Assembly (NCBI RefSeq): GCF_003994235.2
Contig: NZ_RYFG02000100.1
Location: 1-64,000 of the forward strand
Direction: 5' to 3'
DNA: 64,000 nucleotides
Source: Candidatus Methylobacter oryzae
GTDB taxonomy: Bacteria; Pseudomonadota; Gammaproteobacteria; Methylococcales; Methylomonadaceae
In this document: in pieces, positions 36,798 to 44,482 of the stretch
Layout: the number at the start of each line of letters is the position of its first letter
Position numbering within the stretch: the first letter of the stretch is position 1
The notes under the pieces: generated by a model
Told to the model about the DNA's origin: nothing
Databases searched by the model: none
The model's input: the letters and a program-made list of their open reading frames with translations, nothing else
Translations under genes and position numbers: made by a program

Positions 36798-37363
36798 AAG
36801 GTCCAATCGCTGGATAAATACCATTGAGGATTCGTATAAGCAATCGGACGTAGCGGCAAAGGCAGCGCATCCCGATCTAATGTTACTTTTATCCCGACCG
36901 CATAGCGTTCTCCGGGCTCAGCGACTGTTTTATCCAGCACACGAAAATCACGTATCGCCGACATCAAATCCAGTGCCGCGGACAACGTAGAGAAATTATA
37001 CAACTCGCCGTTACTCTCGTTCCTGACCCGGTACATGTTTAACAGCGCGTGATACTGGATGCGGTAACGGATACTGGCACTAGCCAAGGTTTTATCCCAA
37101 AAATAATCGCGGTGCTGAAAAGTTTTGATATTTATATTCCAAAATAAAGGCACACCGTTTTGCAGCGCCTCTTTTGCCCTTGCACTGAGCTGATAATCCA
37201 TATCCGCGGACAACAGATAACTATTGTCTTGCAACGTAATCTCGGCATTTTTTACCTCAACGCCAAACGCATCGGCATAGCTGAAAGCGGGCGTCAGCCA
37301 TATCAGCAAACAATACAGTAATGAGTAATAAAGCGATGATTTATTGCTTGCCGATGCACGCAT
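36779..37363 (-). CDS. DUF4390 domain protein, exported
   Basis: A 194-residue protein from ATG 37363, with a signal peptide (LLYCLLIWLTPAFSYA, cut before DAFGVE) and a DUF4390 domain to the end. The family is almost always encoded between rsmB and ntrY, as here, which suggests a periplasmic partner of the NtrY sensor (inference from gene order). The frame is open back into rsmB, but the chosen ATG puts the signal at the N-terminus. It overlaps rsmB by 23 nt and ntrY by 19 nt. Confidence 0.82.
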   Translation of the reverse strand: MRASASNKSSLYYSLLYCLLIWLTPAFSYADAFGVEVKNAEITLQDNSYLLSADMDYQLSARAKEALQNGVPLFWNINIKTFQHRDYFWDKTLASASIRYRIQYHALLNMYRVRNESNGELYNFSTLSAALDLMSAIRDFRVLDKTVAEPGERYAVGIKVTLDRDALPLPLRPIAYTNPQWYLSSDWTLWPLTK

Positions 37364-38627
37364 AATAAAACCCGTCCATCGCCGATTCACCGGTGAGAAT
37401 CTGGCGCCCGCATACTCCGGCAACTCCCCAGTCGGCATTTATGGGCAATTCGACAGCATTGCTGTGCTCAGCGAGAAAAGCTTGAACCTGCCGCTCATTT
37501 TCCTGTTTTAAAACGGAACAGGTTGCATATACTAATAGCCCGCCGGGAACCAACAGCGGCCAGACGGCTTTCATGATGGCTTTTTGCAAAGCCTGCAACT
37601 GCCCAATATCCTCGACTCGGCGCAATAATTTAATATCGGGGTGACGGCGGATGACGCCTAAAGCAGAACAAGGCGCGTCCAATAGAATCCGGTCGAACGG
37701 TTTGCCGTCCCACCAGCTTGACGGATTTGCCGCATCGCCAACGACCAGCTTGGCTTGCAAATTCAAGCGCCGGCAATTTTCGCCGACCCGCAGCATTCTG
37801 GATTCATCTATATCGACAGCAACCAGCTCTTGCAGTTGCGGCTGGCTTTCAAGAATATGCGCGGCTTTGCCGCCCGGTGCGGCACACACATCCAGCACTC
37901 GCTGCCCCGGCTGAACATTCAGCAATCCGGCCGCCAACTGCGCGGCGGTATCCTGAACCGACACCAACCCATCGGCGAAACCTGGCAGCAAGTCTACCGG
38001 CACCGGCTTGTCCAGTCTAATCGCCGACGGGCAAAAGCCGACTGTTTCCGCGGCAATGCCCTGTTCGGTTAATTTTTGTAGATAATTTTCGCGGCCGATT
38101 TTGGCCAGATTAACCCGCAACACCATTGGCGGTTGCAAATTATTCTCCGACAAAATAGTTAGCGCCTGCTCAGGCCAATCCTGTTCGATTTGCTTGATTA
38201 GCCAGTCAGGATGGCTCAAGGCGGCGACCTGAAATTGGTCGGCCTTATGCTCCAGTCCGTCCTGCTCCCTGAGGTAGGTTCTGAGCACCGCATTGATCAG
38301 CGACTTTGCCCACGGTTTTTTGCGCGCAGCCAGCACCGTCTCCGATACTGCAGCATGAGGCTTTACCCGCATGAACTTGAGCTGGTACAGGCCCACCAAA
38401 GCCAGCGACTTAACGTCTATATCTTTTAGCGGTTTATCCAGCAATTGACTTAAGATGAAATCCAAGCGGTGAAATTGCCTGCAAACGCCGAAGCAAAGTG
38501 CTTGAATGAAGGCCTTGTCTTTAGCCGATTCTACGGTTAGAAACGCACTGTCCAAGGCGGCGGTTAAAGACTGCCCGTCTTGCAAAACCCGCGACAATAC
38601 ACGAGCCGCAACTAATCTTGTATTCAC
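37341..38627 (-). CDS. rsmB: 16S rRNA (cytosine-967-C5)-methyltransferase
   Basis: A 428-residue protein. The N-terminal NusB-like RNA-binding domain (about 1-140) is followed by a Rossmann methyltransferase domain: the SAM site VLDVCAAPGGKAAHIL and the two catalytic Cys in LLDAPCSALGVIRRHPDIK and VYATCSVLKQENE. It methylates C967 of 16S rRNA with SAM. It is placed in the conserved def-fmt-rsmB string, 7 nt after fmt. Length matches E. coli RsmB (429). Confidence 0.95.
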   Translation of the reverse strand: MNTRLVAARVLSRVLQDGQSLTAALDSAFLTVESAKDKAFIQALCFGVCRQFHRLDFILSQLLDKPLKDIDVKSLALVGLYQLKFMRVKPHAAVSETVLAARKKPWAKSLINAVLRTYLREQDGLEHKADQFQVAALSHPDWLIKQIEQDWPEQALTILSENNLQPPMVLRVNLAKIGRENYLQKLTEQGIAAETVGFCPSAIRLDKPVPVDLLPGFADGLVSVQDTAAQLAAGLLNVQPGQRVLDVCAAPGGKAAHILESQPQLQELVAVDIDESRMLRVGENCRRLNLQAKLVVGDAANPSSWWDGKPFDRILLDAPCSALGVIRRHPDIKLLRRVEDIGQLQALQKAIMKAVWPLLVPGGLLVYATCSVLKQENERQVQAFLAEHSNAVELPINADWGVAGVCGRQILTGESAMDGFYYACIGKQ

Positions 38628-38634
38628 CGAGTAT

Positions 38635-39564
38635 TCAACCTAATTTGGCTCCATTAACATCATGAGCACTGAGAAAAGCCTGAACAGGCATGCGTTTTCC
38701 GCCGGGCAACTGCACTTCCAGCAGCCTTAAAAAACCTGAGCCGGTTGCGACATCCATGTTTTTATCGGCGCAACGCACGACACCAGGCTCCAGTTGTAGA
38801 GAGTTATCGTCATGCACTGCCACAGCCTGCCAGATGCGCAACACGTTGCCCTGATAAAGTGTTTGAGCAACCGGCCATGCGTTTAATCCTCTTACTTTTC
38901 GAGTAATGGCTTCCGCCGGTTGAGTCCAATCGATAACAGCTTCGCTTTTTTCGAGTTTTTCCGCATAAGTGACTAAAGCTTCATCCTGGGATTCCGCATG
39001 GACGGTACCGGCTTCAATTTGAGCCAGCACTTTAGCTAAACCTATCGGGCCCAATGCGGCCAATTTGTCATGCAAATCGCTGGCCGTATCGGTTTCGTCT
39101 ATCGTGCATTCTTCCTTGTGCAACATATCGCCGGCATCCAGTTTGCGCACGATCCGCATGATAGTCACTCCGGATTTTTGATCGCCTGCCATCAACGCAC
39201 GCTGGATTGGCGCAGCCCCTCGCCAGCGCGGCAACAATGAAGCATGTACATTGATACAGCCCAATTTGGGCACGTCCAGCACTGCTTGCGTCAAAATCAT
39301 GCCGTAAGCGACAACCACCATTAAATCGGCATTAAACGCGCTGATCTGCTGCAAATCCTCATCGGTTTTCATGGTCAGCGGCTGAAAAACAGGAATCCCG
39401 GCAGTCAAGGCAAGTTCCTTGACAGGACTCGGCTGAAGCTTCCGCCCCCTGCCTGCCGGACGATCGGGCTGGGTGTAAACGGCACACACCTCGTGCCCCG
39501 AATCCAGCAGCATCTGCAAACAAGGCACGGCGAATTCAGGGGTACCGGCAAAAATGATTTTCAT
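38635..39564 (-). CDS. fmt: Methionyl-tRNA formyltransferase
   Basis: A 309-residue enzyme that formylates Met on initiator tRNA using 10-formyl-tetrahydrofolate. It shows IIFAGTPEFAVPCLQ, the folate/catalytic motif SLLPRWRGAAPIQRA with the preceding Asn-His pair (CINVHAS), and a C-terminal OB-type domain that binds tRNA. The start is ATG 39564, 2 nt after the def stop; a TTG 6 nt earlier overlaps def. Confidence 0.96.
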   Translation of the reverse strand: MKIIFAGTPEFAVPCLQMLLDSGHEVCAVYTQPDRPAGRGRKLQPSPVKELALTAGIPVFQPLTMKTDEDLQQISAFNADLMVVVAYGMILTQAVLDVPKLGCINVHASLLPRWRGAAPIQRALMAGDQKSGVTIMRIVRKLDAGDMLHKEECTIDETDTASDLHDKLAALGPIGLAKVLAQIEAGTVHAESQDEALVTYAEKLEKSEAVIDWTQPAEAITRKVRGLNAWPVAQTLYQGNVLRIWQAVAVHDDNSLQLEPGVVRCADKNMDVATGSGFLRLLEVQLPGGKRMPVQAFLSAHDVNGAKLG

Positions 39565-39566
39565 GC

Positions 39567-40085
39567 TCAACTCGCTTCCATTTTATGGATTTTTTCCAAT
39601 TTTTTCTTAATCCGTTGACGCTTTAACGGCGAAATGTAATCCACAAACAATTTTCCATCCAAATGGTCCAGTTCGTGCTGAACGCATACGCACAGCAAAT
39701 CCCGGGCACTTAACTCAAAAGGCCGGCCCTCTCTATCGAGCGCTTTGACAATGATATGCTCGGCCCTGTTTACTTTTTCAAAAAAGCCCGGCACCGACAG
39801 GCAACCTTCTTCAGACTCCTTGACACCATCTTTTTCGATGATTTCAGGATTAATCAAACATATCGGAGCATCCTTTTCCTCACTGACATCGATAACAACA
39901 ATGCGCTGATGCACATTAACCTGAGTAGCGGCCAAACCTACGCCGCGCGATTCGTACATGGTTTCAAGCATATCATCGACTAATTTCCTGACTTTATCAT
40001 CGACCTTTTGCACGGGTACGGCTTTCTTGCGTAATCTCTCATCCGGAAACTCGAGAATAGATAGAATACTCAACAAACTCTCCAC
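39567..40085 (-). CDS. def: Peptide deformylase
   Basis: A 172-residue metalloenzyme that removes the N-formyl group from nascent proteins. All three motifs are present: [18 protein letters not shown] with the metal Cys, and QHELDHLDG with the two metal His and catalytic Glu. It is the first gene of def-fmt-rsmB-DUF4390-ntrY-ntrX. Confidence 0.96.
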   Translation of the reverse strand: MESLLSILSILEFPDERLRKKAVPVQKVDDKVRKLVDDMLETMYESRGVGLAATQVNVHQRIVVIDVSEEKDAPICLINPEIIEKDGVKESEEGCLSVPGFFEKVNRAEHIIVKALDREGRPFELSARDLLCVCVQHELDHLDGKLFVDYISPLKRQRIKKKLEKIHKMEAS

Positions 40086-40332
40086 TATAATAATTGAATA
40101 GCGAAATTCTATCTGAATTCAAACGAAACTTAAACGCCCGCTATAAATACCGGACCGAGAGAATCGAGCCAAACAATTGGCCGTTGGTATCGCAAATCTA
40201 CCTCAACACCATAAAAACAAAATAGACACGCGCCGGCTATCGTTCAAAAATCATCGCAAGCTATTTCGCCGACAGCGACAGTTTAAAATCGCGCATAAAA
40301 TTAATTATGACCAACGAAATTGAGGTAAAACC

Positions 40333-40515
40333 ATGACAGTATCATTCAATGAACTAACCAATCAGGCATGGCTTTTGTACCGTCAAATATCCAGTATTAA
40401 ACAAGACCCTGGACTTTCAACAGGACAGATAAAGAAGTTATGCCGCATAATAGAAAAGACACATAGCCGCTATCTACGGCGACTGCACAAAGAACATTCC
40501 ATGGAATGGCATTAA
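40333..40515 (+). CDS. Small protein of unknown function
   Basis: A 60-residue, basic, probably all-helical protein (LTNQAWLLYRQISSI and KKLCRIIEKTHSRYLRRLHKEH). TTGAGGT stands 8 nt before the ATG, a good ribosome-binding site. I do not recognise the family. It is followed by two other small plus-strand reading frames of similar kind. Confidence 0.5.
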   Translation: MTVSFNELTNQAWLLYRQISSIKQDPGLSTGQIKKLCRIIEKTHSRYLRRLHKEHSMEWH

Positions 40516-40540
40516 CACCAACAGGTTTTGAGCCCCGAGT

Positions 40541-40717
40541 ATGAGGAAATCCAAGAAAAAAAACATCAACCAAACCGATTTATTCGAGTTAATCGCACAT
40601 TTGGAACAATTGGAACAAATAAGTTCGGAATTAGAGATGGTTTCCTCTCTGGGCCAGTTGGAGTTAATCACTATTGTTGAGAAACAAATTGATTGGGTGG
40701 AATTGGAACAGAACTGA
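40541..40717 (+). CDS. Small Leu/Glu-rich protein of unknown function
   Basis: A 58-residue reading frame starting at ATG, with a basic start (MRKSKKKN) and an amphipathic Leu/Glu/Ile-rich body (HLEQLEQISSELEMV) that could form a coiled coil. It follows the preceding small gene after 25 nt. There is no strong ribosome-binding site, so translation may depend on the gene upstream. Unrecognised. Confidence 0.35.
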   Translation: MRKSKKKNINQTDLFELIAHLEQLEQISSELEMVSSLGQLELITIVEKQIDWVELEQN

Positions 40718-40827
40718 ACAACGCGCATATAATGCCGTAAAACAAAAAATAGGGGACGCAGCCCCTAGGACTGCTACGGCAACGAACAATAATTTATAGA
40801 AACATACAGCACAGAATTGAGGACAAA

Positions 40828-41022
40828 ATGAATTTAGTCACAGAATTACCTAAGTTTTCGCAAGTTGAGATAGTGTCAGGACCGGCAGATGGTTTTTATC
40901 TTAAATCCGTAGCCAATGGCGATATATTAAATAAACCCTTCGAAAGCATTAAAGCAGCAGTGCAATATAGTGTCGGGGCATTTTTGATTGTTAAATTTGC
41001 TCCTGGACAAATTAGAGACTAA
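40828..41022 (+). CDS. Small protein of unknown function
   Basis: A 64-residue protein with alternating hydrophobic strands (SQVEIVSGPADGFYLKSV and SVGAFLIVKFAPGQI). GAGGACAAA just before the ATG is a good ribosome-binding site. Unrecognised. Its stop overlaps the start of a dispersed palindromic repeat. Confidence 0.45.
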   Translation: MNLVTELPKFSQVEIVSGPADGFYLKSVANGDILNKPFESIKAAVQYSVGAFLIVKFAPGQIRD

Positions 41023-41060
41023 AGCTGAGTTGAGCAGCTCGTCTGCGCAAACGAAACTTA
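41021..41060. repeat. Dispersed palindromic repeat, copy 2
   Basis: It begins AAAGCTGAGTTGAGCAG and ends CTGCGCAAACGAAACTTA, with the same ends and hairpin layout as the copy at 27163-27204, placed directly at the stop codon of the small gene. Confidence 0.55.
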
Positions 41061-41680
41061 TGCCCTTTGGCTATGAGCAACCGGTATAACTTAGCCGTCT
41101 AGCGGAAACTTTTCACCAACTCCCATTGAGGGCCGGCATGTAAAAAGCTTCACTGCAAATCCGACTATATTCAAAGGCCTTTGGGACTAGAAAAACCGCT
41201 TGGCCGATTATGCGCCAAATCCGGGCAGCCAAAATGCAGTAGCCGTATTTAGCGAATTGATCAATATTTGTACGTTTTAACTTACACACTTGTTTTAACT
41301 GATCGAAATAATACGATTCGCAAATAATCAACATAGTTATCCACAGATTTTGTGAATAAGTGATTCTACTTATCGCCGCGGAAAAAGGCCGGTTAAACGC
41401 TTCATAACGGGAAACATTGCCCAGATAATACACAGCCCCAAACTGCTAAAATGCTCCTGAAAAGATGACGCAGAACACCAACCTTTCAATGCCTGCTTGT
41501 TATTCTGGCGACAAATGCTATCTTTAAATAAACAAAGCACTAACACAGCAGCATCAACTTTCCGCCAGCACATCACCGGTGGGTTATTTTCCTAATTTAT
41601 AATCAACAACTTAAGTTTCACCACGATTTCTATCTGCACACTGCATCGGATAACACAAAAAGACTCGACAGGAATCCCAA
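41061..41680. other. 620-nt intergenic region with two inverted DnaA-box sequences
   Basis: No gene is convincing on either strand. TTATCCACA (41337-41345) and TGTGAATAA (41351-41359, the complement of TTATTCACA) both match the DnaA box TTATNCACA perfectly and face each other 5 nt apart in an AT-rich stretch. The ribosome-binding site of the LysM gene (AGGAA) ends the region. Confidence 0.45.
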
Positions 41681-42799
41681 ATGGCTTTTCGAATACTCGC
41701 CGGCTTGATCACTTCATTCTTTATCAGCTTAGCTGCATGGGCCGAAGACATACAAATCAACCCGTCACATCCTAACCAATATACCGTCGTCAAAGGCGAT
41801 ACTTTATGGGACATTTCCAGCAAGTTCTTAACGCATCCTTGGCAGTGGCCTGATTTATGGAGTCGGAACACTCAGGTTAAGAATCCGCACCTGATCTATC
41901 CCGGCGATACACTTTATTTTTCGATGGTCAACGGCAAACCTCAGCTTAGCCTTTCCAGAAGCGAGCAGCCGCAACCCCAGGACACTTCCGACTCGCCCTG
42001 TATACTTAAAGAAGAAGATTACAAGAAGGGCCGCAACAGCTTTCCTGTTTCCAAAGAAGGAAAATTACTGCCTTGTATCCGGGAATCCAGCTTAAAACAG
42101 GCCGTAAAACTAATCCCTACCGAAAACATAGCAAACTATCTGGCATCGCCCAAAGTAGTTGATGCAGACGAAATCAGCAGAGCGCCTTATGTGGTTGGCT
42201 TTGCCGGCGAACATATTATTGTCGGTGCCGGCGACCGCGTTTACGTACGTGCAATAAATGAACCGGCAAGTCTGTCATACACAATTTATCGGCCGGGAAA
42301 CGCTTATATCAGCCCTGAAAACGGAGAAAACCTGGGCTATGAAGCGCAATTCATTGCCGATGCAACATTGCAACAGCCTGGCGACCCGGCAACGTTAGCG
42401 ATAACTAAATCGGTCCTTGAAATTCGCACCGGCGACCGGATCATGCCTAATACTGAAGAAGATATTGCTTTAAATTTTTTCCCGCGTCCTCCCGAACAAA
42501 GCATTAAAGGCAACATTATCAGCGTACTGGGCGGCGTTTCTCAAATCGGACGGTTTAACGTGGTGGTGATAGACAAAGGTACTGCGGACGGCCTTTCCGT
42601 CGGACACGAGCTAAATATCTATAAAGCCGGCAAGATCGTCAGGGATGCTTACAGCCCGGTTAAGAACGATGCAGTTCATCTTCCCGATGAAATTGCCGGC
42701 ACGCTGATGGTTTTCCGTCCGTTTGCGCGCGTCAGTTACGCATTGGTCATGAACGCAACCGAAGCCCTTCATGTATTAGACAAAGTTAGAACCCCCTGA
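41681..42799 (+). CDS. Exported LysM-domain protein
   Basis: A 372-residue protein with a signal peptide (about 1-21, ending AAWA) and one LysM domain (YTVVKGDTLWDISSKFL to HLIYPGDTLYF, about 33-85) that binds peptidoglycan. The remaining 280 residues are beta-rich without a catalytic motif I can name. Genes of this kind commonly precede dprA in gammaproteobacteria. AGGAA stands before the ATG. The stop codon touches the dprA reading frame. Confidence 0.85.
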   Translation: MAFRILAGLITSFFISLAAWAEDIQINPSHPNQYTVVKGDTLWDISSKFLTHPWQWPDLWSRNTQVKNPHLIYPGDTLYFSMVNGKPQLSLSRSEQPQPQDTSDSPCILKEEDYKKGRNSFPVSKEGKLLPCIRESSLKQAVKLIPTENIANYLASPKVVDADEISRAPYVVGFAGEHIIVGAGDRVYVRAINEPASLSYTIYRPGNAYISPENGENLGYEAQFIADATLQQPGDPATLAITKSVLEIRTGDRIMPNTEEDIALNFFPRPPEQSIKGNIISVLGGVSQIGRFNVVVIDKGTADGLSVGHELNIYKAGKIVRDAYSPVKNDAVHLPDEIAGTLMVFRPFARVSYALVMNATEALHVLDKVRTP

Positions 42800-43902
42800 A
42801 CATTACCTCACAACAAATCGACGAAGACGTCAAATACTGGCTTGCGCTATTGCGCACGCCAGGCGTCGGCTGTAGGACATTTCTCCGCTTGCTCGAAAGC
42901 CACACCCCGGCCCAGCTGTTTGCGGAATCATCGTCGGCGCTTAGCGCTTTAGGTTTAAAAAGCACCATCGTCAATGCGATCAGAAATCCTGACTGGACGC
43001 TTATCGACTACGACCTGTCTTGGCTGAGTCAAGACAATAACAGCGTCATCACGCTTAATGATGCAGACTATCCTTCATTGTTAAAAGAAATCGCCGATCC
43101 TCCACCCCTCTTGTTTGTGCGCGGCAACCCCGAACTGTTATCGCTGCCGCAGATTGCTATTGTAGGTAGCCGCAATCCCTCGACTTCCGGCTTGGAAATC
43201 GCCTTTAATTTTGCCAAGACACTTAGCCATTGCGGCTTCGTGGTTACCAGCGGCTTGGCTTTAGGCATTGATGCCGCCAGTCATCGAGGGGCATTAAAAG
43301 CCAACGGTTATACCATTGCGGTAGCCGGTACCGGGCTGGATCGCGTCTATCCGGCAAAACATAAAGATCTGGCGACTGAAATTGTCAACACCGGAGCGAT
43401 GATCTCGGAGTTTCCGCCCGGCACTACGGCCAAAGCCAACCACTTCCCCAGGCGGAACCGTATTATCAGCGGCTTGTGCCAGGGATTGTTAGTCGTTGAG
43501 GCGGCCAAACAAAGCGGCTCGTTAATTACTGCCCGCATGGCGCTTGAACAAAACCGCGAAGTTTTCGCAATCCCCGGTTCCATCCACAACCCGCTGGCCC
43601 GCGGTTGCAACGCGCTAATTCGTGAAGGAGCAAAACTTGTCGAAACAACGCAAGATATTCTCGAAGAACTAAGTCAATATAATCAACAACATGAAGCCGA
43701 CCAACTACCAACAGTGCAATCAACGCTTGACCTGGAGCAGCAAACATTATTGAATCTTGTCATGTTTAGCCCAACTTCTATCGATACCTTGGTTGAAAAT
43801 GCCAACGAATCCGTCGAAGTTATTTCGTCAATGCTACTGATTCTGGAACTGCAAGGATACGTAGAAGCAACTGCCGGCGGTTGCTACACTCGAATTAAAT
43901 AA
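42796..43902 (+). CDS. dprA: DNA-processing protein DprA
   Basis: About 368 residues. The DprA Rossmann-like core has IVGSRNPSTSGLEIAFNFA and VTSGLALGIDAASHRGALK, then GTGLDRVYPAKHK and FPRRNRIISGL, and a C-terminal winged-helix region. DprA loads RecA on incoming single-stranded DNA in transformation. The N-terminal stretch YWLALLRTPGVG is conserved in the family, yet no ATG, GTG or TTG precedes it in frame. The frame opens only at 42790, so the start is either CTG 42796 (overlapping the LysM stop in CTGA), ATT 42802, or a shortened protein from TTG 42850. Confidence 0.9.
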   Translation: MNITSQQIDEDVKYWLALLRTPGVGCRTFLRLLESHTPAQLFAESSSALSALGLKSTIVNAIRNPDWTLIDYDLSWLSQDNNSVITLNDADYPSLLKEIADPPPLLFVRGNPELLSLPQIAIVGSRNPSTSGLEIAFNFAKTLSHCGFVVTSGLALGIDAASHRGALKANGYTIAVAGTGLDRVYPAKHKDLATEIVNTGAMISEFPPGTTAKANHFPRRNRIISGLCQGLLVVEAAKQSGSLITARMALEQNREVFAIPGSIHNPLARGCNALIREGAKLVETTQDILEELSQYNQQHEADQLPTVQSTLDLEQQTLLNLVMFSPTSIDTLVENANESVEVISSMLLILELQGYVEATAGGCYTRIK

Positions 43903-43915
43903 ATAGATAAAACTT

Positions 43916-44383
43916 ATGAAAGAAAATATCTTTGATGTCCTGATGTACTTGTTTGAAAACTATATGGACAATGAAATTGAAATACTTCCGGATAGCGACA
44001 TCGTCAGAACAGAATTACTGGAGGCCGGCTTCGAGCAGATCGAAGTCAGCAAAGCGTTCGATTGGCTAGAATCGCTTAGCCTGCAACGGGCAATAAAAAC
44101 CTCGGCATCACCTGCGTTCCGCATCTTCTGCACTCAGGAAAAAGCCAGACTGGATATTGAATGCCGCAATTTCCTGATGTTCCTTGAGCATAGCAACATC
44201 TTGAACTCAGCCAACCGGGAAATTGTCATCGACCGCGCCATGGCCCTGGAAAATGAGGAAATATCCATCGAAAAACTTAAATGGATAGTGCTGATGGTGT
44301 TGCTCAGCCAGCCGGATGAAGAAATTGCTTTCTCCAGGATGGAAGATATTGTCTATGACCTTATTCCAACTTATTTGCACTGA
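43916..44383 (+). CDS. smg: Smg family protein (DUF494)
   Basis: A 155-residue protein beginning MKENIFDVLMYLFENYMD, the signature of DUF494/Smg, a family of unknown biochemical role encoded next to dprA and topA. Length equals the E. coli relative. It starts 13 nt after dprA. Confidence 0.92.
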   Translation: MKENIFDVLMYLFENYMDNEIEILPDSDIVRTELLEAGFEQIEVSKAFDWLESLSLQRAIKTSASPAFRIFCTQEKARLDIECRNFLMFLEHSNILNSANREIVIDRAMALENEEISIEKLKWIVLMVLLSQPDEEIAFSRMEDIVYDLIPTYLH

Positions 44384-44400
44384 GGTACAAGGAACAAAGT

Positions 44401-44452
44401 CCAAGGTTCAAGGTTAAAAAGTACGCGCCTTGAACCTTTTACCTTGAACCTT
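44401..44452. repeat. Inverted and direct repeats between smg and topA
   Basis: AAGGTTCAAGG occurs at 44403-44413. Its complement CCTTGAACCTT occurs twice, at 44428-44438 and 44442-44452. The first pairing makes an 11-bp hairpin with a 14-nt loop between smg and topA. It could be an attenuator or a small repeat array. Confidence 0.5.
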
Positions 44453-44482
44453 TCACCTTATTTACCTTTCACCGAACCTTAA

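Noticed and set aside
40752..40768. AGGGG/CCCCT hairpin between small ORFs as a terminator
   Set aside because: The stem is only 5-6 bp and no T-run follows.
41113..41433. Minus-strand reading frame of 106 codons in the DnaA-box gap
   Set aside because: No ribosome-binding site, odd composition, and it spans the DnaA boxes; treated as chance.
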